Shown: positions 8,419 to 18,128, counted from the first letter of the stretch. The stretch: DNA of 64,000 bases from JBKEBQ01 sp047973225 (GCA_047973225.1 JBKEBQ010000007.1:19273-83272); one strand, 5' to 3'. Program-made: numbers and translations. The notes: generated by a model from the sequence alone, not told the origin.

Positions 8419-10035
8419 TTAACTTTTCATCTTTTCAATTAATGCGTTAAGTTCTTTCTGCGTTTCTTCATCAGATCCATTTAATTCATTTAACATTTCT
8501 AGTAATTTTTCAGTAGTTTCTTTAATTTCACTTTGCACTGTAGATAATTCTTGAGCGATTTTTGATAGAGGAATTACTTCTTCTTCCTCAAACGTGTCTA
8601 CATATCGAGGTATATTTAGATTATAATCATTTTCTTTTATCTCACTTAAGGTTGCAAGATGTGCATACTTTTCAACACTCTCACGTTTGTCATATGTATC
8701 AATAATTGCTTTCAAATGATTCTCGCCTAATTTATTTTTATTTTTCTCTTTATCAAAGTCATTTGATGCATCAATGAATAATATATCCGTTGTATTTCTT
8801 GCTTCTCTTCCTTTAAACACCAATACACATGTTGGAATACTTGTTCCATAGAACAAGTTAGCAGGAAGCCCAATAACCGCATCTAACAAATTATTATCGA
8901 TGATGTTCTTACGGATTTCTCCCTCGGCTGCCCCCCTAAAGAGGGCACCATGCGGAAGAACAATCGCCATCGTCCCCTTACTATCTAGATGATATAACCC
9001 ATGTAAAACAAATGCAAAATCAGCTTTAGATGCCGGAGCAACACCAAAACTTTTAAATCGTGAGCCTTTTTCTCAATCTATCCCCTTAATATCCCATTTT
9101 TGTGAATAAGGAGGATTCGCAACAACCCCATCAAACTTTAAAGGTATTTGTGTACCATTTTTCTCATCAAATGGCCAATCGATATCTAACGTATCCGCTC
9201 TTTTAAGCTCCATGTTTATATAATTAACCCTATGCATCATTAAATTCATTCTCGCTAAATTATAAGTTGTTGCACTTAACTCCTGACCATAAAATTCAAC
9301 ACTGCCTTTACGCTCTCCATAAGGCAACTCTTTTTGAACGGTCAACAAAAGAGAGCCAGATCCCATAGTAGGATCATACACACGAAACTGTTTCTTATCA
9401 TCTACTACATACAAAGTAACTAGCTTTGCCAGTATTTGACTTACTTCATGAGGCGTATAAAACTCTCCATCTTTTTTACCAGCATTTGCTGCGAATTGCC
9501 CAATCAAGTATTCATAAGCATCACCTAAGATATCACGACCAAAATCATCTTTAAATGTAAATCCATTGATCATTAATACAATATCATTTAATGCTTTGGC
9601 ACGATCATTTGTGCTGGAACCCAATCTTGTATCTCCTAAATTAACATCTGAGAACACTTTTGAAAAATTTGCTTCAGCAATCTCATTTCTTTTAGCATTC
9701 TAATTAAATGCATCAAACATATCTTGAAAATCACTAACTTTAATCTTGTGATTTTCTATTTTAGATACCAAGGTTTCCCATCTATGTTCAGCATTGATCG
9801 CATATCCTATCCCCTTGCTAATTTCTTCGAGATAATCTTTTTTATCTTGTTCTTTTGTTATTGAATAAAACTCACTTAAACTATTCTGTTTTAAAAACTC
9901 ATCCTGATTTTTTGATAAATAGCGATAGAACATAAACGGAAGAATATAGTTTTTATACTCACTCGCATCCATTGTTCCTCTTAGCTTATTAGCCATTGCC
10001 CATAATTTGTTTTTAATTGTATTCGCATTACTCAT
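8419..10035 (-). pseudogene. hsdM: Type I restriction-modification methylase, two in-frame stops
   Basis: The full length of 538 codons is preserved in one frame. It contains the N-terminal helical domain (MSNANTIKNKLWAMANKLRG), the SAM motif DPTMGSGSLL, the N6-adenine motif NPPY, and the C-terminal coiled segment that contacts HsdS. Two nonsense codons interrupt it: TAG at 9700-9702 and TGA at 9073-9075. All three pieces are in phase, so the gene is broken only by point changes. The gene opens after AAAGGA and ends in a terminator. No hsdS or hsdR occurs nearby. It is inactive unless the stops are read through or reverted. Confidence 0.85.
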
Positions 10036-10413
10036 TTTAAGGGTTTCCTTTCTTATACAAACATGTGTTTTAATAACGTTTTCTTTAAATTTTTATACTT
10101 TTCAACCTTATACTGATGAAGGGTGAGCTTAAGAAATTAAAGAAACATCAAAGTAATTGTTAGAAATGTTACAAGCATTAGATGCTAATACAAAAGAAAC
10201 TAAAGATAACTATAAAAAAGTTGATCAATTTTGATAAAATGAATTTTATGTCCTATGCATAAATAAATGTCTAATAATGAAAGATAGACATCTTCTCTAC
10301 ATTATAAAAGCCTTATTCAGTTTAAAACGGAACAAGGCTGTGTAAGCTAACTTTTATTGTATATCTAGTTTTGTTTGATTATTGTAATTTTAGTTATCTT
10401 TTCAGGAGAATGG
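10036..10413. other. Intergenic region with decayed coding trace
   Basis: On the plus strand, 10160-10236 reads EMLQALDANTKETKDNYKKV and ends at TGA, while just upstream a different frame gives ELKKLKKHQSN. It looks like a frameshifted remnant of a coiled-coil protein. The rest is AT-rich, apart from a terminator for the minus-strand gene at about 10303-10340. Confidence 0.3.
10303..10340 (-). terminator. Terminator of the minus-strand wall-type gene
   Basis: On the minus strand AGCCTTGTTC pairs with GAATAAGGCT (one mismatch), followed by TTTTATAAT. It lies about 75 bases beyond the stop of the gene at 10414-11145. Confidence 0.6.
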
Positions 10414-11145
10414 TCAATTGTAAGATTCTACGTTAACAACATTACCGCTAAACCGTGATAACACATGGAAACTTCCCCATGTACGAGCATATGGAGATAT
10501 AAGACGGGTGTCCACGATAAACTCAATCATAGAACCACTGCTATCTTGACATCCATTGGTGGTGTGATAGTCGGCTTTTTCATCAACTTTAATGATTTTG
10601 AATACTTGTCCCGTGGCAGTTGTAATGCGGAATTTATTACCCAAAGATCCAAAACTGGAACCTAGGGCTGTAGCGATGAATCCATCACTTGTAACAAGCA
10701 ATCCATTGGATTGTACACTGGTTTGTGCATTGAGAATGCGTCCTTGTACAGAATATGGAGATAAGACACGATAATCCATATAGTTTTTCTTATACGATGA
10801 TCCAATTGCACAAACACCATACGTTGTATAACGAGCTTCTTCAATTCTTGCTAATTCAGCAAGACGTTCAGCTTCTAAACGAGCACGCTCAGCGGCGTCT
10901 TTTTCACGCTGTTCTTTGATCGCAATTCCTTGTAACTTAATATTTTCCATTTTTTCCTGTAAAGAAGCATTGCTCACTTGTATTTTGTGAGTTGCAAACA
11001 TGGCATCAATGGTCGTTGTATCAATTGTTTCTTCTTCATCAGCTTCCACAATTACAGGAAGACTACCGATGAGAATTGTTACTAAAATGATAAGTATTGC
11101 TGGCACCCAACGGGGGGATGAAGATTCATTTTTTTTTGCTTTCAT
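10414..11145 (-). CDS. Membrane-anchored protein with coiled coil and C-terminal wall-type beta domain
   Basis: 243 residues with AAAGGAG upstream of the start. The N-terminus is cytoplasmic and polar, followed by one membrane span (VPAILIILVTILIGSLPVIV). An acidic patch and a charged coiled coil (about residues 60-105, rich in Glu, Arg and Ala) come next. The C-terminal domain of about 130 residues has Gly/Ser/Thr-rich strands (LLVTSDGFIATALGSSFG, GNKFRITTATGQVFKIIKVD) ending in SGSMIEFIVDT. The closing strand pattern with conserved Asp recalls 3D-type domains of resuscitation and wall-hydrolase proteins, but the match is only by eye. It is probably extracytoplasmic. The gene is intact although it lies between two decayed islands. 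Confidence 0.6.
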   Translation of the reverse strand: MKAKKNESSSPRWVPAILIILVTILIGSLPVIVEADEEETIDTTTIDAMFATHKIQVSNASLQEKMENIKLQGIAIKEQREKDAAERARLEAERLAELARIEEARYTTYGVCAIGSSYKKNYMDYRVLSPYSVQGRILNAQTSVQSNGLLVTSDGFIATALGSSFGSLGNKFRITTATGQVFKIIKVDEKADYHTTNGCQDSSGSMIEFIVDTRLISPYARTWGSFHVLSRFSGNVVNVESYN

Positions 11146-11350
11146 AATAGGGTCTCCTTTAATAGCTTGTAGTAGCCTTTATTTGATTCTATTTTTCTAG
11201 CTATATTTAACAACTGTTACATTATACATAAAAAATTTAAAAAATGCAAAATATGCTATTCATTGGCTGGTATCGCTTGTGGTAGAGAAAGGATACTATC
11301 TAAAAAAAGCATAATATAAATGTAAAATTTTACACAAAAAGGAGGGAAGG

Positions 11351-11545
11351 ATGACGAGAGCAAGCAAGTTTGTTTTTGTCGCATTATTAGGTGCTATCAT
11401 TATTGGTGGGCTACCAAATGCTGCTAGTATGTTAGGCGTTAGCACATATGCTACAACAAGAATAGTTGATTCGATCATGGTGGGCATGAGCATTTGGTCA
11501 GTGCTTGGGCTTCTGTCATCAAAGGGATTATGGAAATTAAATTGA
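11351..11545 (+). pseudogene. Truncated circular-bacteriocin-like precursor
   Basis: 64 residues with a strong AAGGAGG site (11339-11345). A hydrophobic leader (SKFVFVALLGAIIIGG) is followed by MLGVSTYATTRIVDSIMVGM. The Leu-Gly-Val-Ser-Thr start plus helix pattern resembles mature amylocyclicin- and circularin-type head-to-tail cyclised bacteriocins, from my memory of the family. The second half of such a peptide is missing. In another frame the same DNA reads SAWASVIKGIM, which resembles the Trp-containing C-terminal part of these peptides. An internal deletion with loss of frame, fusing the gene to the next one, explains both. Confidence 0.5.
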
Positions 11546-11963
11546 ATAATTGTGAAATCAAAATTAACGAGAACATAATTCTCGAAAATGTAAATGCCGA
11601 AATAATAGAGGGGAATTTTTATCGCATTACAGGAGCGAACGGTAGTGGAAAAACAGTTTTAATGAATACACTATTGGGAATTTATACGAATGTTAAAGAA
11701 AAAAAGAAAATTATATATGAGAAACATAACATTTGTTATATTGGTGATGTTCCTTTTTTCTTTGATAATGACAAAATATCAGACGTAACGGATACGATAT
11801 GCTTTTTTTACCGTACAGATAAAGAGATCTTAAGGCAAATATATAAAAATATGGATATCGATTTTGAGTCGCTTAAAGGCAAAAAAATATTTGAATTGTC
11901 AAAAGGAATGAGAAAAAAATAATGATTGCGCTTTTATTTTTAGATACTTTGAAAGTTTTCTAA
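11529..11963 (+). pseudogene. ABC transporter ATPase, truncated and frameshifted
   Basis: It starts MEIKLNNCEIKINENIILEN and has the Walker A motif GANGSGKT. The signature-region segment ELSKGMRKK then runs into a stop at 11920. That stop follows an A7 run (11913-11919). One more A would continue as IMIALLFLDTLKVF, the expected helix after the signature, which itself stops at 11963 before any Walker B. So the gene has lost its 3' third and carries a one-base deletion. Its start overlaps the end of the bacteriocin-like gene. It was probably the motor of a peptide export or immunity transporter. Confidence 0.65.
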
Positions 11964-11977
11964 GGTAAGGAAAAGTT

Positions 11978-12418
11978 ATGAGAGAGGGTATTTTAATTGT
12001 TTATTTTATATGTTCTTTGTTACTCATTGATTACTATGATGGATATATACCATCCAAAAGAATGGTCATGAATTTGTTTATTATAAGTAGATTTAAAGTG
12101 ATGTTATTCGTTTATCTTCAAGCATTAAAAAGACGATGGCTCCTATTTCTTACAGCTGTACTTATAGCTGGTGAATACGTACTACAATGCCCAGTATTTT
12201 TTCAGTATTTCCTTTTTTTAGTTATTTTGTCTGTAGTCACTCCCTATTTATCCTATTATCGGCAGTTTCAATTCCTTCGATATGGCTTGTATGGAATTCC
12301 TGTTTTTTTATTGTACTTCGATATGGAATATTTACTATATGGATATTTTATAATTAATTTTTTAATTCTGTTTTGGATATATCAAAGCGTTGATATAAAT
12401 CCGTATGAAATAAAGTAA
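11978..12418 (+). CDS. Hydrophobic membrane protein, possible exporter or immunity subunit
   Basis: 146 residues with four or five hydrophobic stretches (GILIVYFICSLLLIDYY, WLLFLTAVLIAGEYVL, FFQYFLFLVILSVVTPYL, YLLYGYFIINFLILFWI). It follows the truncated ATPase by 15 bases with AAGG upstream. It could be the membrane partner of that ATPase, possibly itself N-terminally shortened. No conserved family motif is recognisable. The assignment to the bacteriocin-like locus rests on position and on its similarity in style to the next gene. Confidence 0.45.
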   Translation: MREGILIVYFICSLLLIDYYDGYIPSKRMVMNLFIISRFKVMLFVYLQALKRRWLLFLTAVLIAGEYVLQCPVFFQYFLFLVILSVVTPYLSYYRQFQFLRYGLYGIPVFLLYFDMEYLLYGYFIINFLILFWIYQSVDINPYEIK

Positions 12419-12439
12419 AAGAAGGAAGCCAATCGTGAA

Positions 12440-13099
12440 GTGCTTAGAAAGTTTATATATCCGATCATTATCATTATTTTATTTTTAATATCGTCGGAAT
12501 TTCCTATCTTTAAAATTTTGCCTATGGAGCAGGGAATCATCTTTGTTTTACTCTACTTGATTACGCAAGTAGAACTTAATATTACAGAAAATACAATAGT
12601 GTTACTAACATATCGATCTAAGGCGTATTTAAATATGGTGAAATCATCAAAAGTGAATATTCGTTTTTTTGATAAAAAAATGATGCAAAAAGTGATAAAA
12701 AATATGAATATAATCATTACATTATTATTTTGTTTAGGTGTATACAGTAATCAGGTATTTGAATATAGCATTTTATTATTGGGTGCAATACTTCTCTTGA
12801 TTTCAAGTGTGGATCTTTTTTTGTATCATTGTGTTTTGCAAAGATCAATAGTATATGGAAATAAGATTGTAAGAACAACCATCACACTATTGATAAATGC
12901 TGTTGTACTACAATATGTTACATATTATAGTGTTATTAATTTTTATCAAAAAAATCATGAAACAGAACCATTTTGGAGTATGCTTCAGTTTGGGTTTTTA
13001 ACGATATTTATAATCGTAATCGGTTACTGTATTTATAGGTATTGTAAATTATTTCAAGTGCATACGAATGAATGCAATGAAACGAGTAGTAGTGTATGA
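12440..13099 (+). CDS. Membrane protein of the bacteriocin-like locus
   Basis: 219 residues opening with a GTG start and at least five hydrophobic segments, for example IYPIIIIILFLISS, YSILLLGAILLLISSVDLFLY and LTIFIIVIGYCIY. A basic central cytoplasmic loop lies near residues 60-90. GAAGGAAG precedes the start. Its stop overlaps a possible ATG of the next gene. It has no recognised family; an exporter subunit or immunity protein fits the context. It has no internal disruption that I can see. Confidence 0.45.
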   Translation: MLRKFIYPIIIIILFLISSEFPIFKILPMEQGIIFVLLYLITQVELNITENTIVLLTYRSKAYLNMVKSSKVNIRFFDKKMMQKVIKNMNIIITLLFCLGVYSNQVFEYSILLLGAILLLISSVDLFLYHCVLQRSIVYGNKIVRTTITLLINAVVLQYVTYYSVINFYQKNHETEPFWSMLQFGFLTIFIIVIGYCIYRYCKLFQVHTNECNETSSSV

Positions 13100-13110
13100 A
13101 GGGAGAGAAT

Positions 13111-13627
13111 GTGAAACGAATATTAAAAATAATCATTTTGATCTTTTTATTTTCTGGTTGTGCGAAGCAAATTAGCAAGAATGAGAGTTCTTTTACATTT
13201 TTATCAAATGAAAAAATTATTGCATTGATAAGTGAAAATGATGTTGATCATTTAACAAAAGATACACAATATACTATTAAAAATAGACTGAAAAAGAGTA
13301 TCGGTAGCGTAGTGTTCAAGTCTTTCGTTCCCAATGAGGATACAACTAAGAAAGGGCAAATGTATATTATAATGCGATATTTGAAATTACTTTAAACGAA
13401 GGGATAGTTCTCAAAAAAATGAAAGTGTTTTTATTAACTATGCAGATACTCGTTATTTAGTACCAGAAGCTTATATTCTAGAAAAAGGCCAGACATTATA
13501 TGTGCAAGATGCTATGGAAAACATGGTGGTAGTGGAAGGGGAAAAGCGCGATGGTTATTTTGAAGTGCGTAAAGGTTTGAAGGACAAACAAAAGATGTAT
13601 AAAATTCGTGAGGAAGATACCCCGTGA
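13111..13627 (+). pseudogene. Accessory lipoprotein (HlyD/MacA-like position), two frameshifts
   Basis: A GTG at 13111 after GGGAG opens a signal peptide with the lipobox LFLFSGC (ILKIIILIFLFSGCAKQ). The frame stops at 13393. The coding sense continues in other frames: YYNAIFEITLNEG, then DSSQKNESVFINYADTRYLV and EGEKRDGYFEVRKGL, ending at 13627. Two one-base losses are needed, one near 13370 and one in the G3 run near 13400. The last part reads like the barrel-to-hinge segment of periplasmic-adaptor proteins that accompany MacB-type exporters, and the next two genes are such an ATPase and permease. Confidence 0.55.
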
Positions 13628-14289
13628 TTATATTAGAAAATGTTAGTAAGACCTATCTATCCAACGGGAAACAGGTTTTTAAAGACATAAATTTAAAAAT
13701 AAATTCTGATGACTTTGCTGTTTTGATTGACGAAAGTGGTTCTGGAAAGAGTACTCTGTTGAAAATACTGGGTTGTTTAGATGCTCGATTTGAAGGAATG
13801 ATGATGGATGCTCAAAGAATAAATTCAAGTAGTGTGGATGAATCCACGCTGGCAAAGATTAGGAAAAATAAAATCGGATATATATTTCAAGATTTTAAAC
13901 TATTAAATGAGTATACGATAAGGCAAAACTTGGAAATTATTTTAAGTATTACGGAAACGAATGATAAAGACAAAGTAATTCAAAATGCTTTGAATGAAGT
14001 AAATTTATCATGTGGAATTTTAGATTATTTTCCATATCAACTAAGTGGCGGACAAAAGCAAAGAATTGCAATTGCTAGGGCGTTATTGAAGAGTCCAGAT
14101 GTCATCATTGGTGATGAAATAACGGGAGCGCTAGACAAGAAAAATAGTAATAAAATAATGAATATTTTAACCCAATTAAATCATAATGGAACAATTGTTA
14201 TCATCGCAACACACGATGATGATTATATAACATTAGGCAATCGGATTATCGAGCTAAAGGAGAAGGTGGTGAATGAACGTAAGAAGTAG
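13624..14289 (+). CDS. ABC transporter ATPase, LolD/MacB type
   Basis: 221 residues with a GTG start overlapping the stop of the preceding gene by 4 bases. Walker A reads DESGSGKST, where the usual first Gly is Asp. The Q-loop (IFQDFKLL), signature LSGGQKQRIAIARALL, Walker B VIIGDE followed by ITGALD (usually PTGALD), and switch His (ATHDDDY) are present. It would pair with the FtsX-like permease that follows. The odd Walker A and Walker B positions suggest relaxed selection, matching the broken permease. This ATPase/permease/adaptor trio resembles the second transporter (EFGH) of AS-48-like bacteriocin loci. Confidence 0.75.
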   Translation: MIILENVSKTYLSNGKQVFKDINLKINSDDFAVLIDESGSGKSTLLKILGCLDARFEGMMMDAQRINSSSVDESTLAKIRKNKIGYIFQDFKLLNEYTIRQNLEIILSITETNDKDKVIQNALNEVNLSCGILDYFPYQLSGGQKQRIAIARALLKSPDVIIGDEITGALDKKNSNKIMNILTQLNHNGTIVIIATHDDDYITLGNRIIELKEKVVNERKK

Positions 14290-15028
14290 CATCAAATTAA
14301 CCGTTTATTATTAAAAAAACAGTTATAAAAAAAATAATAAATATCGTATTCATGATAACCTTTAGTTTGACGATGATTTTTACGATTTTGTTTGCGTCTT
14401 CAACGATGCTACATACCATTATGAAACAAATGAATCAAGATTTTTTATTGTACCCAGTGTATAGCAATGGCAGTGCGTATAATAATGAGGATTTGTTAAT
14501 CAATGATCTTAAACTAGAAATTTATGATAAGGACGTATATAAAATACGAGCCCAAGAAATGTTTATGGATATTCATAATCAAGTAGAGAATGGAAATGTA
14601 CAATATCAAAAAACAAGCATAGATATGTCAATGATACTTTCTTCAATAGTTGATTTATAACGGCTTTTTTAATGGGGTTTTCAATTATCATATTTATCTT
14701 ATCTATTTTATCGATATCTAGTGTTGTGCATCTTTCGGCAATAGAGCGAAAAGATGAGTTCATTATTTTGAAAACATTTGGCTTAAAAGATAAAGAAATA
14801 TCAAATTTGTTGGTCATTGAAATAGCTATGTTGATTTTATTATCACTATGCATATCTGTTTTGATTTCGTTTTTATTAGTGTTGGTTATAGCTTTAACAT
14901 TAAGCGTAAACTTCTTTATTAATCTTCCTGTTTGCATGATTGCTTTTCTGCTATCTTTTGGGTGTGGGTTATTAGCAGCTGTGATTTCTTCTAAAAATAT
15001 ACAAATGGCAGATGTTGATGATATATAA
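14273..15028 (+). pseudogene. FtsX/MacB-like permease, broken
   Basis: The ATG at 14273 overlaps the ATPase gene, but its frame stops within 14 codons. The sense continues from about 14312 as IIKKTVIKKIINIVFMITFS, with the first membrane span, to a stop at 14660. It resumes in another frame with TAFLMGFSIIIFILSILSIS and ends with the typical FtsX C-terminal spans and ADVDDI at 15028. The conserved loop AIERKDEFIILKTFGL confirms the family. The extracellular domain appears short. At least two frameshifts make it non-functional. Confidence 0.7.
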
Positions 15029-15215
15029 TACTAAAAAATGATGATGTATATTTCATTATGGAACTATGCGGTTTCTGTTTTCTTTGTGCATAGCATAAAA
15101 CAGTTTTTGTAATACAATGATACCTTTACATTCTTGTGTAAGAAAATAATTAATTTTCAAGAAAATAATGTTTTGAAATATACTATAATAAAACATATAT
15201 ATAGGTGGTGGTTGT

Positions 15216-17576
15216 ATGATTAATAAAATCAAAAAAAGAGATGGTAGAGAAATTCAGTTTACGCCTGAAAAAATAACAAGAGCTATTTTTTTAGCAGCAA
15301 GTGCGGTAGCTAAGGGAGAGGGTGTTGAAGCGGATTATGAAGAAGCAGAAGTTCTTACGGATCGTGTTGTTGGATATTTAAATAGTCTTTATAAACAAGA
15401 GGTTCCCAGCGTTGAACAAGTACAGGATGCGGTTGTTCGTACTTTAATTGAAAGCGGACATGCGAAAACCAGTGAAGCCTATATTTTATATCGTAGCGAT
15501 CGTACAAGAATGCGCAATATTCATTCCCAATTAATGAAATCCATTCGTGAAATTACGTATGCAGACGCAAAAGAATCGGATATGAAGCGAGATAATGCCA
15601 ATATTGATGGGAATACAGCAATGGGTACGATGTTACAGTACGGAAGTGCTGTATCAAAAGAATTTTGTTTGAACCAAGTGATTTCTCCAAAATTTGCGCG
15701 TATGCATATTGGTGGAGATATTCATATACATGATTTAGATTTTATGAATATGGGGACATTAACATGTTGTCAAATTGACTTGGATACATTGTTTCGTGGG
15801 GGGTTTTCAACAGGACACGGATTTTTACGGGAACCACAGGATATTGCATCGTATGCAGCACTGGCTGCCATTGCGATTCAAAGCAATCAAAATGATCAAC
15901 ATGGCGGACAAAGTATTCCGGCCTTTGACTTTTATTTAGCAAAGGGGGTTGCAAAAACATTTCGCAAACGATATCTTGCAAATTTAAAAAAGGCCATCTA
16001 TTTCGTAGTTGGCAATGATGTTGATATCGAAGAAGATATGATCAAGATTGAAAAAACATGCAAAGCTTCACCTAGTCTAGAAATGGACTATACATTTTTA
16101 GATGCATTAAACAAATATTTAAAGACAACATTTCGTATTGGAGATGAAAAAATTTCAGAAATCAATGTTTTCACCTATAAGGAAGCAAGAGATGAATGTG
16201 ATCAGTTAACATACCAAGCGATGGAAGGATTTATCCATAATTTAAATACCATGCATTCTCGTGCTGGAGCACAAGTTCCTTTTTCCAGTATTAATTTTGG
16301 AACTGATACATCAACAGAAGGACGAATGTTGATGAAAAACTTATTGTTGGCACAAGAAGCAGGGCTGGGAAATGGAGAAACACCAATTTTTCCAATTCTG
16401 ATCTTTAAAGTAAAAGAGGGTGTCAATTATAATCCCAACGATCCTAATTATGATTTGTTTCAACTTAGTATACGCGTGAGTGCAAAGCGTTTGTTTCCCA
16501 ACTTTGTGTTTGTGGATGCGCCTTTCAATTCGCAATATTATCGAGAAGGAGATGTACGCAGTGAAATTGCCACCATGGGATGCCGTACGAGAGTGATTTC
16601 AAATGTGAATGGCGAAGAAACCTCTGTTGGTAGAGGAAACAATTCCTTTACGACAATCAATTTACCACGACTAGGGATAAAACATGGTGTCGTTGGTAAG
16701 AAGGGCTTTTTTGATCGCAGTGCTTTTTTTGCGGAGTTGGAAGAAAATGTGGTTTTGGTAATTGAGCAATTATTAGAACGCGGGATTATTCAATCCAATA
16801 AAAAAGTAAAAAACTTTCCATTTCTTATGGGTCAAGGTGTTTGGATGGGGGCAGATGCATACGATTGGGAAGATACGCTTGATGGATTGGTAAAAAACGG
16901 AACATATGCGATTGGTTTTATTGGTTTGGCAGAATGTTTGGTTGCACTGATTGCTAAACATCATGGTGAAAGTGAAGAAGCACAAGCATTAGGTTTGGAA
17001 ATTGTTGGTTTTATGCGTAAGTGTTGTGACGATGCAACAAAAAAATATCATTTGAATATTGGTGTAATTGCAACGCCTGCGGAAGGACTCTCGGGAAGAT
17101 TCACCAAACAAGATCGCGACACCTATGGAAAAATCAAAGGTGTAACGGATAGAGCATATTATACAAATTCTAACCATGTTCCAGTACACTATCCATTAGG
17201 AGCATTTGATAAGATAAAAATTGAAGCACCCTATCATGCACTTACGAATGCCGGACATATTACCTATGTTGAATTGGATGGAGATCCGCTTCATAATCTT
17301 GACGCTTTTGAAGCGGTTGTTCGTTGTATGAAAGAAAGTGGTATTGGGTATGGAAGTATCAATCATCCATTAGATCGTGACCCTATTTGTGGCTTTTCTG
17401 GTGTACTTGAAGGCGATGTGTGTCCAAAATGTGGTCGTGATGAAAATGACTCTGATATCAAATTTGATCGTATTCGTCGGATTACAGGCTACTTGGTAGG
17501 AACTTTAGATCGTTTTAACAATGGGAAAGCAGCGGAAGAAAAAGACCGTGTCAAACATTCTGTAAATGCGCATTAG
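15216..17576 (+). CDS. nrdD: Anaerobic ribonucleoside-triphosphate reductase, class III
   Basis: 786 residues. An N-terminal ATP-cone (KKRDGREIQFTPEKITRAI) gives allosteric control, followed by the ten-stranded barrel. A C-terminal zinc ribbon has Cys pairs in DPICGF and VCPKCGRDE. The glycyl-radical loop RITGYLVG places the radical at Gly758. It reduces NTPs to dNTPs with formate under anaerobic conditions. GGTGG precedes ATG 15216. The activase gene overlaps its end by 11 bases, so the two are one operon. The protein is full length and intact, unlike the decayed genes just upstream. Confidence 0.97.
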   Translation: MINKIKKRDGREIQFTPEKITRAIFLAASAVAKGEGVEADYEEAEVLTDRVVGYLNSLYKQEVPSVEQVQDAVVRTLIESGHAKTSEAYILYRSDRTRMRNIHSQLMKSIREITYADAKESDMKRDNANIDGNTAMGTMLQYGSAVSKEFCLNQVISPKFARMHIGGDIHIHDLDFMNMGTLTCCQIDLDTLFRGGFSTGHGFLREPQDIASYAALAAIAIQSNQNDQHGGQSIPAFDFYLAKGVAKTFRKRYLANLKKAIYFVVGNDVDIEEDMIKIEKTCKASPSLEMDYTFLDALNKYLKTTFRIGDEKISEINVFTYKEARDECDQLTYQAMEGFIHNLNTMHSRAGAQVPFSSINFGTDTSTEGRMLMKNLLLAQEAGLGNGETPIFPILIFKVKEGVNYNPNDPNYDLFQLSIRVSAKRLFPNFVFVDAPFNSQYYREGDVRSEIATMGCRTRVISNVNGEETSVGRGNNSFTTINLPRLGIKHGVVGKKGFFDRSAFFAELEENVVLVIEQLLERGIIQSNKKVKNFPFLMGQGVWMGADAYDWEDTLDGLVKNGTYAIGFIGLAECLVALIAKHHGESEEAQALGLEIVGFMRKCCDDATKKYHLNIGVIATPAEGLSGRFTKQDRDTYGKIKGVTDRAYYTNSNHVPVHYPLGAFDKIKIEAPYHALTNAGHITYVELDGDPLHNLDAFEAVVRCMKESGIGYGSINHPLDRDPICGFSGVLEGDVCPKCGRDENDSDIKFDRIRRITGYLVGTLDRFNNGKAAEEKDRVKHSVNAH

Positions 17577-18069
17577 AATTGCTTCTCCAATGCGTTTTGA
17601 CAGCATTGTTGATGGTGTTGGTTTACGCTGTGTTATTTGGACACAGGGGTGTAGACACCATTGTGAGGGGTGTCATAACCCACAAACACATGATGTCAAT
17701 GCCGGAAATGAAGTAGACACGCAAGAACTTATTGAGTGTATAAAAAATAGTAAATTACAACAAGGCATTACGCTATCAGGAGGAGAACCCTTTCTACAAA
17801 GCGAAGCATTGTTGGAAGTTGTTACAGCTATCAAACCAGAGGGTTTTGATGTTTGGGCATATAGTGGTTTTCGTTTTGAAGAACTGTTGCAAAACAGTCA
17901 ACAGAAAGCATTGTTAAAAGAAGTTGATGTTTTGGTTGATGGCAAGTTTGAAGCAGAATACAAGCAATATGGACTTCGTTTTAGAGGTTCAAGTAACCAG
18001 CGCATCATTGATGTACAAAAATCTTTAAAACAGCATAAAATAATAGAGTTAGATGAAAAAAACATCTAA
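17566..18069 (+). CDS. nrdG: Anaerobic ribonucleotide reductase activating protein (radical SAM)
   Basis: 167 residues with the radical-SAM cluster motif CRHHCEGC near the N-terminus and the glycine-rich SAM segment LSGGEPFLQ. It uses a [4Fe-4S] cluster and S-adenosylmethionine to form the glycyl radical on NrdD. The start ATG lies inside the last codons of nrdD and the frame ends within a terminator stem. NrdG proteins are usually 155-175 residues, so the gene is complete. Confidence 0.96.
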   Translation: MRIRIASPMRFDSIVDGVGLRCVIWTQGCRHHCEGCHNPQTHDVNAGNEVDTQELIECIKNSKLQQGITLSGGEPFLQSEALLEVVTAIKPEGFDVWAYSGFRFEELLQNSQQKALLKEVDVLVDGKFEAEYKQYGLRFRGSSNQRIIDVQKSLKQHKIIELDEKNI

Positions 18070-18077
18070 CTTTTTAT
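18047..18077 (+). terminator. Terminator of nrdDG
   Basis: AGTTAGATG and CATCTAACT form a 9-bp stem with an A-rich loop and are followed by five T. The stop codon of nrdG lies in the 3' arm. Confidence 0.85.
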
Positions 18078-18094
18078 ATTGTGTTTTTAAATAA

Positions 18095-18122
18095 TTGTAC
18101 ACAATGATAGAACTGATATAAA
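18095..18122 (+). promoter_or_regulatory. Sigma-A-type promoter for a possible small RNA
   Basis: TTGTAC at 18095-18100 and TATAAA at 18117-18122 are spaced by 16 bases. No gene start lies downstream before a terminator-like hairpin at 18201-18226. Confidence 0.45.
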
Positions 18123-18128
18123 AATTAC

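Noticed and set aside
6631..10035. A prophage or an active integrative element
   Set aside because: No integrase, capsid, packaging or conjugation genes are visible; only defence-type fragments and IS3 remnants.
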